A DNA stretch of 64,000 nt. Source: an uncultured Christensenella sp. Its GTDB lineage: Bacteria; Bacillota; Clostridia; Christensenellales; UBA1242. Below, piece by piece: positions 52,006-62,106 of the stretch. Each line of letters starts with the position of its first letter. Within the stretch, counting starts at the first letter, position 1. Where the stretch lies: positions 1-64,000 of the forward strand of contig CASDOR010000006.1 of assembly GCA_949282135.1 (NCBI GenBank), in the 5' to 3' direction. The notes under the pieces are model-generated. The model did not search any database. It was not told where the DNA came from and saw nothing but the letters and a program-made list of their open reading frames with translations. Made by a program: the position numbers and the translations under genes.

Positions 52006-53121
52006 ATGACTAGTAGGGAGGTTGTTATCCTTGATTTTGGAAGTCAAAAATTAAGTGTTCTAGTCGGATCACGAGATGTCAATAATACCATAAATGTCAA
52101 ATGTACATATCAAGAAAATTATGAGGGTTTTATGGATGGCGAGTTTATAGAACCAGATAAACTTGAAGAGGTGATTTTTTCTTGTATAAAAAATGTAGAA
52201 AAAATTTGTGACATGCGTATTAAAGACATTGTTGTCGGCATTCCAACAGAGTTTTGTTTTTGCCTATGTAAAAACGTCTCAAAAACCTTTCTAAAGCAAA
52301 AGAAAATTACCAAAAAAGACGTTGACCTTCTTTTTGACAGTGTTGAAATCCCTCTTAAAACTCACACGATAATCAATAAAGGTAGTGTCTATTATGTTTT
52401 AGGTGAAAGTAATAAAGTTAAAAATCCAATTGGACAAGTTGAAAGTAAAATTACCGCATGTTTATCTTTTATTTTAGCAGAAAACAATTTTTTAAATACA
52501 ATTTCAAAAATTCTTGCTAAAATTGGAGTTGATAATATTGATTTTGTTTGCTCAGCTTATGCACAGTCACTTTACTTATTTGATGAGGAGGAAAGAGACA
52601 AGTATGTATTAATGGTTGATTGTGGTTATATTACTACAACAGTAATGCTTGCAAGAGGAGAGGGGGTGCTAAACCTTACAAGTTTTTCTCTTGGTGGTGG
52701 CTTTATTTCAGCTGACCTTTCAAAATGCTTAAAGATTCCTTTTAGCGAAGCTGAGCAACTTCTAAAAAAGGTCGTACTTTGTATTGAGCCTGATGAGCTA
52801 GACACGTATGAAATCATGATAGATAGAAATGTTGTCCCTGTTTCAATGAAGGTTGCAAATGCGATTGTAGAAAGTAGAATTGAAATGATAGCACGTGCAA
52901 TTCAAAAATGTTTTAACTCTTGGCAATATAATTTTCCAGATTTTATTCCAATCCATTTGACAGGGGGAGGAATTTCGTTTATAAAAGGTGGTAAGGACTT
53001 ATTATCAAAAATGCTTGGTAAAAATATAGAAGTTGCACAAATACCATATAACATTACAACTAAAACAAATTTTTCATCGTGTATGGCAGTATTAAATTAT
53101 GCTTTAAATATTAAAAATTAA
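52006..53121 (+). CDS. ftsA: Cell division protein FtsA
   Basis: FtsA is the actin-like ATPase that tethers FtsZ to the membrane. The ATG at 52006 has a GGAG site 5 bases upstream; the ATG at 51994 does not. The 371-residue protein has the actin-fold phosphate loops (ILDFGSQKLSVLVG near the start, MVDCGYITTTVML in the middle) and the HLTGGGISFIKGG adenosine motif. The C-terminal membrane-targeting helix is not obvious. It precedes ftsZ by 15 bases. Confidence 0.85.
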   Translation: MTSREVVILDFGSQKLSVLVGSRDVNNTINVKCTYQENYEGFMDGEFIEPDKLEEVIFSCIKNVEKICDMRIKDIVVGIPTEFCFCLCKNVSKTFLKQKKITKKDVDLLFDSVEIPLKTHTIINKGSVYYVLGESNKVKNPIGQVESKITACLSFILAENNFLNTISKILAKIGVDNIDFVCSAYAQSLYLFDEEERDKYVLMVDCGYITTTVMLARGEGVLNLTSFSLGGGFISADLSKCLKIPFSEAEQLLKKVVLCIEPDELDTYEIMIDRNVVPVSMKVANAIVESRIEMIARAIQKCFNSWQYNFPDFIPIHLTGGGISFIKGGKDLLSKMLGKNIEVAQIPYNITTKTNFSSCMAVLNYALNIKN

Positions 53122-53136
53122 ATTTTGGAGGAGAAA

Positions 53137-54297
53137 ATGTATAACGCAAATAGTATTAGTCATGTAGCGAATATCAAGGTAGTAGGAATTGGTGGTGGCG
53201 GAAATAATGCCGTCAACAGAATGGTCGCAGCAAATGTGACCAGTGCTGAATTTGTCGCAATTAACACAGACAAACAGGCACTACTTATGAGCAAGGCAAC
53301 ACACAGGATTCAGATTGGGGAAAAACTCACTCGTGGACTTGGAGCTGGTGCTGACCCTGAAATTGGGCAAAAGGCAGCAGAAGAAAGTAAAGCAGTTATT
53401 AATGAAATGTTAAAAGGTTGTGACTTAGTATTTATCACTGCAGGTATGGGAGGTGGTACTGGTACTGGGGCTGCTCCTGTTGTCGCACAAATTGCTAAAG
53501 AACTTGATATTTTAACTATCGCTGTAGTTACAAAACCATTTGAGTTTGAGGGCAGACGTAGGATGGAAAATGCTGAAAAGGGCATTGCTAATCTTAAGAA
53601 ATTTGTTGATACTTTAGTCATTATTCCTAATGATAAACTACTTAAGATTGTACCAAAAGGCACTCCTATTGTGGAAGCTTTTAGATGTGCGGATGACGTT
53701 CTAAGGCAAGGTATACAAGGTATTTCTGATTTGATTGTAACTCCAAGCCTTATTAATCTTGACTTTGCTGATGTTAAAACAATTATGAAAGATAAAGGTC
53801 TTGCACATATGGGCATTGGTAGAGGAAAGGGCGAGACAAAGACTATAGATGCAGTTAGACAAGCGGTACAAAGCCCACTTCTTGAGACTAATATCGAGGG
53901 GGCAACAGGGATACTTCTTAATGTAAAAGGCGGTCTTGACTTGCCACTTGATGAAGTAAATGAGGCGGCAGAACTCGTCAGAGAAGTTGTTGACCCAAAT
54001 TGCAATATTATTTTTGGTGCTGGTGTGGATGAGGCTTTGAGCGAAGAAGTAGAAATTACTGTTATTGCAACAGGTTTTACACAAAGTAAAAGTGCTTTGC
54101 AAAATAAACAAGAGGAAACTCCAGAATTTAATATTCCAAGAATGAATTTTGATGATTATGTAGAAAATAATAGTGAAGAAGAGGAAGAGGAGGTTTTAGA
54201 GCAATCAAAACCTAGCATCCCATCTTCACGTATAAAGGTTGATGAAAGAAACGCGTCTATTCCAGCTTTCCTTGATAAACTTAGAAGGAATAGATAA
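53137..54297 (+). CDS. ftsZ: Cell division protein FtsZ
   Basis: FtsZ is the tubulin-like GTPase of the division ring. The ATG at 53137 follows a GGAGGAG site; an in-frame TTG at 53125 is not needed. The 386-residue protein has [12 protein letters not shown], the GTP-binding [13 protein letters not shown] motif, the [12 protein letters not shown] block and the T7 loop region ([12 protein letters not shown]). The acidic linker is followed by the conserved C-terminal peptide [12 protein letters not shown]. It is separated from the main dcw cluster by about 12 kb. Confidence 0.97.
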   Translation: MYNANSISHVANIKVVGIGGGGNNAVNRMVAANVTSAEFVAINTDKQALLMSKATHRIQIGEKLTRGLGAGADPEIGQKAAEESKAVINEMLKGCDLVFITAGMGGGTGTGAAPVVAQIAKELDILTIAVVTKPFEFEGRRRMENAEKGIANLKKFVDTLVIIPNDKLLKIVPKGTPIVEAFRCADDVLRQGIQGISDLIVTPSLINLDFADVKTIMKDKGLAHMGIGRGKGETKTIDAVRQAVQSPLLETNIEGATGILLNVKGGLDLPLDEVNEAAELVREVVDPNCNIIFGAGVDEALSEEVEITVIATGFTQSKSALQNKQEETPEFNIPRMNFDDYVENNSEEEEEEVLEQSKPSIPSSRIKVDERNASIPAFLDKLRRNR

Positions 54298-54698
54298 ATC
54301 TCAAAATAAATTTTTATTATAATTTTTATAAAACATCTTAATTTTGTTATTTAGACAAAAAAAATTTGTCTTAAAGCAATTTATTAGTAAGATGTTTTAT
54401 TTTTTGTTTAAATTTTTATATTTAAATCTTTTTATTTAAATCTTTTTGTTTAAATTAATTTGCTTTAACTGCTAAAAAATCAAATAAATAAAAAGATTTT
54501 TACTTAAAATATTTTGCGTAAATAAAATAATGTACACATATCTCTATCTGTTATTTTTAGGCATTTTTTAATTTGGTAGTAAGGCATTTTTATAATGAAT
54601 TTTTATAAAATTTAAAATCTTACAAAAGAAAGCATTTTATTTGATTTTTATTATTTTTTTTCTTATCAAAAACTTTTTTATTTTTTTAAACTTAAGAT
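54298..54698. other. Intergenic after ftsZ
   Basis: The gap has the nested terminator after ftsZ and AT-rich DNA. No Spo0A box was recognised before spoIIGA. Confidence 0.5.
54330..54404 (+). terminator. Nested hairpin terminator of ftsAZ
   Basis: AAAACATCTTA (54330-54340) pairs with TAAGATGTTTT (54388-54398), followed by ATTTTTTG; an inner TTAGACAAA/TTTGTCTTAA stem lies between. Confidence 0.7.
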
Positions 54699-55511
54699 AT
54701 GGAAATTTATATTGAAGATGCAATTTTACAAAATTTAATAATAAATTATACTTTACTTTCAATTAGTGAAAAAACCGTTTTACAAAAACAAAAGATACTA
54801 AGGACAATAGGTGTTTCAATTGTAGGCACACTATTTGCAGTCGCATTAACATTTTTTAATATACCAAGTATCTTTCAAATTATTATTAAGATTTTATCTG
54901 GACTCATAATGTGTTTGATGCTTATTGACAAAGTGGTTTTAAAAAAACTTGCTTTTCTTTTTTTTGTATTTCTGTCTTTTACTTTTTTAATGGGAGGACT
55001 TATAATTGCATTTGAAAATTTGTTTTCTATAAGTATAAATGGGCTTATTTCGGCACTCATTATTTTTGGTTTTTACATAATTTTAAAAAGTATTGTTAAG
55101 CAAATTTATAGAAAAAAACATCTAAACAATTTTTACTTTGATATAAAACTTGAAAACTCTGGTAAAAACTTTGATATAAAAGCCTACCTTGATAGTGGAA
55201 ATTTACTTCAGGATGATGAGACAGGGCTCCCAATTCTTATTATTAATTTTGAGACCTTTACAAAACTTTTTGGCGACAAAATCACTGTAATGGATTTTTT
55301 ACAAAAAAAGTTAGACCAAAAAATAAAAGGCCGGTATATTTCTTTTTCAACTGTTGGAGGTGAAGCCAAAATGTTTGTATGCAACATTGATAAAGTCTCT
55401 ACCTTAGAAAAAAATAAGCAAGAAAGACCTATAAATGTTCTTCTTGGAATAACAAATAATTATTTTAAAAATAAGGAATGCGAAGCATTACTTAGTCCAC
55501 TTGCCTTATAG
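54699..55511 (+). CDS. spoIIGA: Sporulation sigma-E factor-processing peptidase
   Basis: SpoIIGA is the membrane protease that removes the pro-sequence of SigE. The 270-residue protein has the N-terminal YIEDAILQNLIINY start and four to five transmembrane helices, then a soluble domain with the active-site Asp in AYLDSGNLLQDD (Asp near 165), an aspartyl-protease-like motif. No clear ribosome site precedes the ATG at 54699, so the start is less certain. The target, sigE, is 172 bases downstream. Confidence 0.9.
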   Translation: MEIYIEDAILQNLIINYTLLSISEKTVLQKQKILRTIGVSIVGTLFAVALTFFNIPSIFQIIIKILSGLIMCLMLIDKVVLKKLAFLFFVFLSFTFLMGGLIIAFENLFSISINGLISALIIFGFYIILKSIVKQIYRKKHLNNFYFDIKLENSGKNFDIKAYLDSGNLLQDDETGLPILIINFETFTKLFGDKITVMDFLQKKLDQKIKGRYISFSTVGGEAKMFVCNIDKVSTLEKNKQERPINVLLGITNNYFKNKECEALLSPLAL

Positions 55512-55683
55512 GTCTACTAAATTAAGAATTTTTCAGTTTAGGTTTAGTAAATCAAGAATTTGATGGTTTATAATTTATTAAGGAATGAATTTGCTGTATT
55601 TTTTAATGCGGTAAAAAGCTAATTACTTAAGAAGTTAGCATTTTATAGTTATTATTTTCTAAATTAAAGGAGGTATAGAAATT

Positions 55684-56412
55684 ATGAATTTACTTAAGAA
55701 GTTTCAAAAGATAATAAAAAAAATACTTAATATTGATTTGTTCCAAATCAAACAAAAGCTTGTTGCTTATGTAAGTAAAAGGGAAGTTCTTCCTAAAGCT
55801 CTTACAAATGAAGAAGAAGAGGTGCTCCTGCAAAGATTACGAAACAAAGACGAAACTGCAAGAAGCGAACTTATTGAACATAATTTAAGACTTGTGGTTT
55901 ATATTGCAAAAAAGTTTGAAAGCAGTGGGGCAGACATTGATGATTTAATTTCAGTTGGAGCAATAGGGCTTATTAAAGCTGTTCAAAGTTATGATGTCAG
56001 TAAAAATATAAAACTAGCAACGTACGCATCTCGTTGCATAGAAAATGAAATATTAATGTTCATTAGAAAGAAGACAAAACAAAATTACGAGGTAAGTCTT
56101 GACGAACCACTAAATTATGATAAAGATGGAAACGAATTATTACTTTCTGATATTCTAGAAAGCGAACCAGACGAAGTAAATAGCATGTTAGAAAAAAGCA
56201 GTGAGAACAAAATACTTTGGAATGCCATAAGAAAACTAAATGCAAGGGAACAAAAAATTATGGAACTACGGTTTGGCTTAAATGGAGATGAAGAAAGCAC
56301 GCAAAAAGAAGTGGCGGACATGCTTGGTATTTCACAAAGTTACATATCAAGAATTGAAAAGAAAATCTTATCAAGACTTAAAAAGGATTTAATTAAATCA
56401 AATATTAACTAA
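55684..56412 (+). CDS. sigE: RNA polymerase sigma-E factor (pro-form)
   Basis: SigE directs mother-cell transcription during early sporulation. The 242-residue protein begins with an amphipathic pro-sequence ([15 protein letters not shown]...), then regions 2 ([29 protein letters not shown]) and 4 ([21 protein letters not shown]). The AAAGGAGGT site is good. Its stop codon overlaps the end of sigG on the other strand by 8 bases. Confidence 0.95.
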   Translation: MNLLKKFQKIIKKILNIDLFQIKQKLVAYVSKREVLPKALTNEEEEVLLQRLRNKDETARSELIEHNLRLVVYIAKKFESSGADIDDLISVGAIGLIKAVQSYDVSKNIKLATYASRCIENEILMFIRKKTKQNYEVSLDEPLNYDKDGNELLLSDILESEPDEVNSMLEKSSENKILWNAIRKLNAREQKIMELRFGLNGDEESTQKEVADMLGISQSYISRIEKKILSRLKKDLIKSNIN

Positions 56413-57178
56413 AATTTTTTCTAATTTCAAGTAACGCATTTTTTTCTAGTCTACTTACTTGTGCTTGAGAGATGCCAACTTCACTACTAATTTCAACTTG
56501 CGTTTTTCCAATAAAATATCTTAACCATAAAATCTCTTTTTCCCGACTATTTAGCCCGTTTAAAGCCTCTTTTAGTGCCACATGCTCAATAAACTCATCA
56601 CTACTATTTTTATTATCTCCTATCTGATCCATCACCATAACCGTTTCATTACTGTCATTATATACAGGTTCATAAAGAGATACCGGCTCGGAAATCGCAT
56701 CTAAGGCATTTAATACATCTCGAATAGATAATCCTGCCTCTTTTGCAATTTCTTCAATTTTAGGGTCATTTGGAGTGTTATTTGCAAGTTTATCACGAGC
56801 TTGAAGAGCTTTGTACGCAATATCTCTTAGACTTCTGCTTACTCTAACACTTGAGTTATCTCTTAAAAATCTCCTTATTTCTCCTATTATCATTGGAACA
56901 GCATAGGTCGAAAATTTAACATTAAAGTTTTCGTCAAAGTTATCCATTGCCTTAATTAACCCAACAAAACCTACTTGAAAAATGTCGTCTACACTATTTT
57001 TGCTAATATTAAACCTCTTTACAATACTAAGAACTAATCTCATGTTTGAGTATAAAAAAAGTTGACGTGCCTCTTCGTCACCTTTTTTTAATCTTTTCAT
57101 TAGTTCAGACACTTCACTTGACTTTAATTTTGGCAGCTTAGACGTATTTATTCCGCATATATCAACTCTGTTTGACAT
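56405..57178 (-). CDS. sigG: RNA polymerase sigma-G factor
   Basis: SigG is the late forespore sigma factor. The 257-residue protein has the SigG-specific N-terminus [16 protein letters not shown], region 2 ([33 protein letters not shown]) and region 4 ([25 protein letters not shown]). A GGAGT site precedes the ATG. It is convergent to spoIIGA-sigE, whereas in Bacillus and most clostridia sigG follows in the same direction; its expression here cannot come from read-through of sigE. Confidence 0.95.
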   Translation of the reverse strand: MSNRVDICGINTSKLPKLKSSEVSELMKRLKKGDEEARQLFLYSNMRLVLSIVKRFNISKNSVDDIFQVGFVGLIKAMDNFDENFNVKFSTYAVPMIIGEIRRFLRDNSSVRVSRSLRDIAYKALQARDKLANNTPNDPKIEEIAKEAGLSIRDVLNALDAISEPVSLYEPVYNDSNETVMVMDQIGDNKNSSDEFIEHVALKEALNGLNSREKEILWLRYFIGKTQVEISSEVGISQAQVSRLEKNALLEIRKNFS

Positions 57179-57352
57179 TTCTTACTCCATAAATTAATTT
57201 CTAACTAAAAGTAGAGTGCCCAAGTAAAAAAGTAATTATTCAAAAAAATTATTAATTTTATGCGAAATTTGTTTTATTTTGACAAAATATTGCATACACA
57301 TAATTAATAATAATCAAAACTAATTAGTTTAATAGTCTAAAAGGAATATTAT

Positions 57353-57679
57353 ATGGAAACCTCTTTTACAGAACTTAGAAATAAGGAAGTTATAAATGTA
57401 CTAAGCGGTAGACAACTTGGGAACATAAATGATATTATCATTGACTTAACTCGAAATTGTGTCCTTGGATTTATGGTACCAGGCTGCAAATCTTTTTTTA
57501 GTTTTTTTAAGCCACCACAAGAAATATTTATTCCTTTTAATAATGTTTGTAAAATCGGAGAAGACGTTATTTTAGTAGAAGTTATTGAAGCCCCTGCAAA
57601 AAAGAAAAAAAATAAGTGCGTTAAAGTATTTGACGCAGGTTTGAAAGACGAAGAAGTAACAACTGAAGAGAAAAATTAG
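57353..57679 (+). CDS. YlmC/YmxH-family PRC-barrel protein
   Basis: The 108-residue protein has one PRC-barrel: ELRNKEVINVLSGRQLGNINDIIIDLTRNCVLGFMV (about 8-40 in parts), followed by a PPQEIFIPFNNVCKIGEDVILV strand pair. In many Firmicutes the ylmC/ymxH gene sits near sigE-sigG and is linked to sporulation, though the molecular role is unknown. The AAAGGA site is good. Confidence 0.85.
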   Translation: METSFTELRNKEVINVLSGRQLGNINDIIIDLTRNCVLGFMVPGCKSFFSFFKPPQEIFIPFNNVCKIGEDVILVEVIEAPAKKKKNKCVKVFDAGLKDEEVTTEEKN

Positions 57680-57826
57680 TTGTTTTATGTTTTAAAATTT
57701 GCTATCATATATTCTAGAAATAGTTTTTACGTATTGTTAAATGCTTTCATTACATTATTTGCTTTATTTTGTTAAATTTTAAGCATAGTCCAAAAGGTTA
57801 GCATTTTTTATAGTAGGAGAAGAAAA

Positions 57827-58273
57827 ATGAAATGTATTTTTTGTGGATATGAAGATAGCAAAGTTGTCGATTCAAGGTCGTCAGAGGATGGGAATTCAAT
57901 TAGACGTAGAAGGGAATGTTTGAAATGTGCTAAAAGATTTACTACATATGAAATGGTGGAGTCTACACCTGTACTTGTTATAAAAAATGATGGCTCAAGA
58001 CAAGCTTTTGATGCTCAAAAAATAAAGAGAGGCATTATAAAATCTTGTGAAAAAAGACCGGTTAGCATGAGTCAAATTGATGAGCTTGTAAGAGATATTG
58101 AAAAGCAGATTAATAATTCCTTACTTCAGGAAATTAAAAGCAGTGAAATTGGCGAAATGGTCATGGATAGGCTTAAAAAATTGGACGAAATTTCATATGT
58201 GCGTTTTGCTGCAGTGTATAGGAAATTTAAAGATATTACTACTTTTATTAATTTCCTCAATTCAGTGCAATAA
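57827..58273 (+). CDS. nrdR: Transcriptional repressor NrdR
   Basis: NrdR represses ribonucleotide reductase genes in response to dNTP and ATP levels. The 148-residue protein has the N-terminal zinc ribbon (CIFCGYED, CLKCAKRF) with the RRRREC motif, and the ATP-cone domain (VIKNDGSRQAFDAQKIKRGIIKSC). A GTAGGAGA site precedes the ATG. No NrdR box was recognised nearby. Confidence 0.95.
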   Translation: MKCIFCGYEDSKVVDSRSSEDGNSIRRRRECLKCAKRFTTYEMVESTPVLVIKNDGSRQAFDAQKIKRGIIKSCEKRPVSMSQIDELVRDIEKQINNSLLQEIKSSEIGEMVMDRLKKLDEISYVRFAAVYRKFKDITTFINFLNSVQ

Positions 58274-58353
58274 AAAGAGTTATAACTAAGTTTGTTTTAG
58301 TAAATTAAAATTGAAATTTAGTTTTTATTTTATTATTTAACCTTAATATTTGT

Positions 58354-58395
58354 AAAAGGTTGTTCATATTTATTTATTATGGACAACTTTTTTTA
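58354..58395 (+). promoter_or_regulatory. Terminator-like hairpin over the feoA start codon
   Basis: AAAAGGTTGTTCAT (58354-58367) pairs over 14 bp (two G-U pairs) with ATGGACAACTTTTT (58379-58392) around an 11-base loop, followed by T2. The feoA ATG lies inside the right arm. It is either the nrdR terminator or an attenuator of feoAB. Confidence 0.6.
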
Positions 58396-58615
58396 TTTAG
58401 ATAAAGGTGAAATAAACAAAAATTATAAAATAGTTGATATTAATGGAGGAGATAAAATTAAAAGAAGATTACTTGATTTAGGCTTTGTGGGGACAAACGT
58501 CAAAATACTTAGAAAGTCCTCTTTAAAAGGTGTTTTTTTAGTTGAACTCAGAAACTTTGTTTTAGCTATAAAAAGAAATGAAATCTCAAAAATTGTGGTG
58601 AAAAGTTATGAATAG
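58379..58615 (+). CDS. feoA: Ferrous iron transport protein A
   Basis: FeoA is a small SH3-like protein that supports FeoB. The 78-residue protein has the pattern LDKGEINKNYKIVDINGGDKIKRRLLDLGF near its start, then VGTNVKILRKSSLKGVFLVELRN. The start at 58379 aligns with the usual FeoA length but has no ribosome site and lies inside a hairpin, so translation may be regulated. It overlaps feoB by 8 bases. Confidence 0.85.
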   Translation: MDNFFYLDKGEINKNYKIVDINGGDKIKRRLLDLGFVGTNVKILRKSSLKGVFLVELRNFVLAIKRNEISKIVVKSYE

Positions 58616-60731
58616 TGATATAGTCCTTATTGGAAATCCAAATGTGGGGAAGACAACACTTTTTAATTTTCTTACAAAAAGCTTTGAACACACAGGCAAT
58701 TGGCATGGGGTAACAGTTGATAAAAAAGAAAAAAAGTTTGAATATGAAGGCAAAGCATATAATGTTGTTGACGTACCGGGATTATATTCTTTGACAAGTT
58801 TTAGTTTTGAAGAACAAGTTTCAATTGACTATTTACTTAAAAATGATAGTTATATAATAAATATTTGTGATGCAAATGTCTTAAATAGAAATCTATACCT
58901 AACCTTACAACTTCTTGAAATGGGCAAGAGCCCCATACTTGTAATTAATTTTGATAAAGAAATAAAGAAAAAAGGACTTGTCTATGATTATGATGCCTTA
59001 TCAAAAAAACTAAATCTAGATGTTGTAACTCATGACAAACTCCTTAAATCTAAAATTATTGATAAAATAAAAAACTTAAAACAAACTCCTATTAGACTCG
59101 AATACTTATCATATCTTCCTATTTCAAACGTTTTATCTATTTTAACCACAAAACAATTAAGTATGTTGAATGTAAAAAAAGAATTTATAGCAATCAAACT
59201 CCTTGAAAAAGACGAAAACTTAAAAAAATTATTAAATTTAACACCAGAACAAGAAAAAGCATTAGATAAAATTGTATTAAATAAAGATTATTTAACTTTA
59301 ATCGCAAAATTAAGATATGAGTACATTGATAGACTTATAAAAAGTATAACCGTAAAGGACGCTAAACTTACTTACGGGAAATTTAAGATTGACAAGCTTA
59401 TACTAAATAAATTTTTTGCTGTACCTTTATTTTTTCTTATATTATTTTCTATTTTTTTCTTAACTTTTTCTTCTGTTGGAGCTTTTTTGTCCGAAGGCTT
59501 AAATTACTTAATTGATAATTTTATAGGCGTTCCAATTACAAATTTACTAATAAAAATTAATGCTCCAGCATGGATAATAGGACTTTTTTCTAATGGAATA
59601 ATAGCTGGAGTAGGAGGTCTTTTAAGCTTTATACCTCAAATAGTACTTCTATTTCTCTTTTTATCACTTTTAGAAGAAAGTGGATATTTATCTAGACTTG
59701 CATTTTTATTTGAAGATTTGTTTTATAGGTTTGGATTAAGCGGTAAGAGTATATTTACAATTCTTATGAGCTTTGGCTGTACAACAAGTGCGGTTTTAAC
59801 ATCAAGGAACATAGAAGATAAGAATACAAAAATTAAAACTGCCATGATAAGCCCTTACATGAGTTGTAGTGCAAAGCTTCCAATTTATGCTGTAATTGGT
59901 GGGGCATTTTTTGGAAAAGGAAATATTCTTATAATTATCTCAATGTATATTCTAGGGGTAATTGTAGGGCTAATTATTTCAAATATACTTAGTAAAACAA
60001 TACTTAAAAGCAATGAAAGGTCTTTTATTCTTGAATTTCCACCTTATAGAAAACCTAGTTTTAAGCAAATTTTTATTGTTATTGTTCAAAATTGCAAGGC
60101 TTTTATCATTAAAGTGGCTACAATACTATTATCTTTCAGTGTAATTGTTTGGATTTTACAAAACTTTACCTTTAGATTTGAGTATATTCCGACTGGCAAT
60201 TCGGGCGTTAGTATGCTTCAAACTATTGGTGAATATCTATCTATAGTTTTTAGACCAATTGGTCTTGATAATTGGGGTATTGTCGTAAGTCTAATTGTTG
60301 GAATAATGGCAAAAGAAATGGTAGTTGGCACTATGGCTATAATTAACAAAATACCAAATTCTACTAATTTTAATTTAGACTTAGGACTTAGTTTTATTAC
60401 AAGCGGTTTTGTTATATCTTTTTCACCTTTAACCGCTTTTATAATGATTGTGTTTAGCTTGCTTTACATGCCATGCATTTCAACTATTGCAGTACTAAAA
60501 AAGGAAATTGGACTAAAATACACAATACTTACGTGTTTACTTCAATTTGTAGTCGCATATTTAATTTGTTTTATCATCTATCAAATTGCGGTAGGTAGCA
60601 TCCTTGCTAAAATCCTTATAAGTTTACTAGTAATAGTAGCAATTGTATTTCTATTTGTTTTGTCAAAGAAAATTACAAATAAAAAAAGTATTTGTGGTTT
60701 TGACTGCAAAAATTGTAAAAAACATTGCTAA
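58608..60731 (+). CDS. feoB: Ferrous iron transport protein B
   Basis: FeoB imports ferrous iron. The 707-residue protein has the N-terminal G domain (G1 GNPNVGKTTLF, G3 DVPGLYSL), a GDI-like helical part, and a polytopic membrane core with the two Gate-like segments (SCSAKLPIYA, MAKEMVVGTM). The C-terminus ends in CGFDCKNCKKHC, a cluster of cysteines possibly for iron. It overlaps feoA and is followed by der. Confidence 0.95.
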   Translation: MNSDIVLIGNPNVGKTTLFNFLTKSFEHTGNWHGVTVDKKEKKFEYEGKAYNVVDVPGLYSLTSFSFEEQVSIDYLLKNDSYIINICDANVLNRNLYLTLQLLEMGKSPILVINFDKEIKKKGLVYDYDALSKKLNLDVVTHDKLLKSKIIDKIKNLKQTPIRLEYLSYLPISNVLSILTTKQLSMLNVKKEFIAIKLLEKDENLKKLLNLTPEQEKALDKIVLNKDYLTLIAKLRYEYIDRLIKSITVKDAKLTYGKFKIDKLILNKFFAVPLFFLILFSIFFLTFSSVGAFLSEGLNYLIDNFIGVPITNLLIKINAPAWIIGLFSNGIIAGVGGLLSFIPQIVLLFLFLSLLEESGYLSRLAFLFEDLFYRFGLSGKSIFTILMSFGCTTSAVLTSRNIEDKNTKIKTAMISPYMSCSAKLPIYAVIGGAFFGKGNILIIISMYILGVIVGLIISNILSKTILKSNERSFILEFPPYRKPSFKQIFIVIVQNCKAFIIKVATILLSFSVIVWILQNFTFRFEYIPTGNSGVSMLQTIGEYLSIVFRPIGLDNWGIVVSLIVGIMAKEMVVGTMAIINKIPNSTNFNLDLGLSFITSGFVISFSPLTAFIMIVFSLLYMPCISTIAVLKKEIGLKYTILTCLLQFVVAYLICFIIYQIAVGSILAKILISLLVIVAIVFLFVLSKKITNKKSICGFDCKNCKKHC

Positions 60732-60770
60732 AAAGGTTTGTTTATGGTAAAATTTTCTAGAGGATAAAAA

Positions 60771-62102
60771 ATGAAACCTTTAGTTGCAATTGTTGGTAGA
60801 CCTAATGTCGGTAAAAGTACTTTCTTTAATAAGGTGTGTGGGAAGAGAATAAGTATTGTTGACGACATTGCTGGGGTCACAAGAGATAGAGTTTATGGAG
60901 ATGCTAGTTGGTGTGAAAATTACTTCACACTTATTGATACCGGCGGCATTGACTTTGAGAGTAAAGGGGAAATTGAAGAAAACATCTTAAACCAAGCACA
61001 AATTGCAATAGACCTAGCGGATGTCATTTTGTTTTTTGTTGACGGAAAAGCAGGGCTTGTGAACGCTGACAGACAAGTTGCAGATTATCTAATGAAGCAC
61101 ACAAAGAAAGACATAATAGTTGTAGTAAATAAGTTAGACAACTCTGAAATTGATAATCTTTATGACTTTTACGAGTTAGGTTTTAGTCGTGTTTTTCCAA
61201 TTTCTTCTGAACAGGGAAAGGGGCTTGGTGACCTTCTTGATGAAGTTGTAAGTTGTTTTAAAAGTAAAAACTTAAATACTACTTCTAACCTAGAAGCTAC
61301 AAAAATTGCAATAGTAGGTAAACCAAATGCAGGGAAGAGTAGCTTAATTAATAAACTACTTAATGAAAAAAGACTTGTAGTAAGTAAAATTGCTGGCACA
61401 ACAAGAGACGCCATAGATTCGCCTTTTAAATATAATGGGGAAGATTATGTTCTTATTGATACCGCAGGGATGCGAAAAAAGAATGCAATAGAGAAAGCAA
61501 GTATTGAGAGATATAGTATTCTTCGTACGATTGAGGCAATAAAGAGAGCCGACATAGTTGTTGTAATGATAGATGTTGAGGCTGGGATTACCGAACAAGA
61601 CATTAAAATAATTGGCTTTGTTCATGAAGAAAAAAAGCCTAGTTTAATCGTGCTTAATAAGTGGGATTTAATTGAAGATAAAGACGACAAAACGATTAAC
61701 AAATATAAAAAGCAACTTGATGAAGATTTAAAATTTATGGACTATTATGTACCTCTCTTTATTTCTGTTAAAACAGGGCAACGTGTAAATAAAATTATGG
61801 AAGAGGTAACTCGAATTAGAAATAATGCCTCTAAACGTATTACTACTGGGCAACTTAATGACATAATTCAAGGGGCAATTAGTCTAAAACAGCCACCAAG
61901 CAAAAATGGTCAAAGACTTAAAATTTTTTATGCAACTCAAACTGGAGTCAATCCTCCAAATTTTGTTATTTTTGTTAATGACAAAAATTTGATGCACTTT
62001 TCATATCTTAGGTATCTTGAAAACAATATTAGAAAAGCAGTTGATTTTAGTGGGACTCCAATAAACATAGTGATTAAAAATCGTTCTGAAAAGGAAGAAT
62101 AG
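60771..62102 (+). CDS. der: Ribosome biogenesis GTPase Der
   Basis: Der (EngA) has two GTPase domains and helps assemble the 50S subunit. The 443-residue protein has GRPNVGKSTF (about 8-17), DTGGID, then the second domain with GKPNAGKSSL (about 182-191), DTAGMRKK and NKWD, and the C-terminal KH-like domain. An AGAGGA site precedes the ATG. It is followed by plsY after 4 bases, a common pair. Confidence 0.96.
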   Translation: MKPLVAIVGRPNVGKSTFFNKVCGKRISIVDDIAGVTRDRVYGDASWCENYFTLIDTGGIDFESKGEIEENILNQAQIAIDLADVILFFVDGKAGLVNADRQVADYLMKHTKKDIIVVVNKLDNSEIDNLYDFYELGFSRVFPISSEQGKGLGDLLDEVVSCFKSKNLNTTSNLEATKIAIVGKPNAGKSSLINKLLNEKRLVVSKIAGTTRDAIDSPFKYNGEDYVLIDTAGMRKKNAIEKASIERYSILRTIEAIKRADIVVVMIDVEAGITEQDIKIIGFVHEEKKPSLIVLNKWDLIEDKDDKTINKYKKQLDEDLKFMDYYVPLFISVKTGQRVNKIMEEVTRIRNNASKRITTGQLNDIIQGAISLKQPPSKNGQRLKIFYATQTGVNPPNFVIFVNDKNLMHFSYLRYLENNIRKAVDFSGTPINIVIKNRSEKEE

Positions 62103-62106
62103 AAAT

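Noticed and set aside
53310-54005. 231-codon antisense ORF inside ftsZ
   Set aside because: It is a shadow of the ftsZ coding bias, with no ribosome site or recognisable domain.
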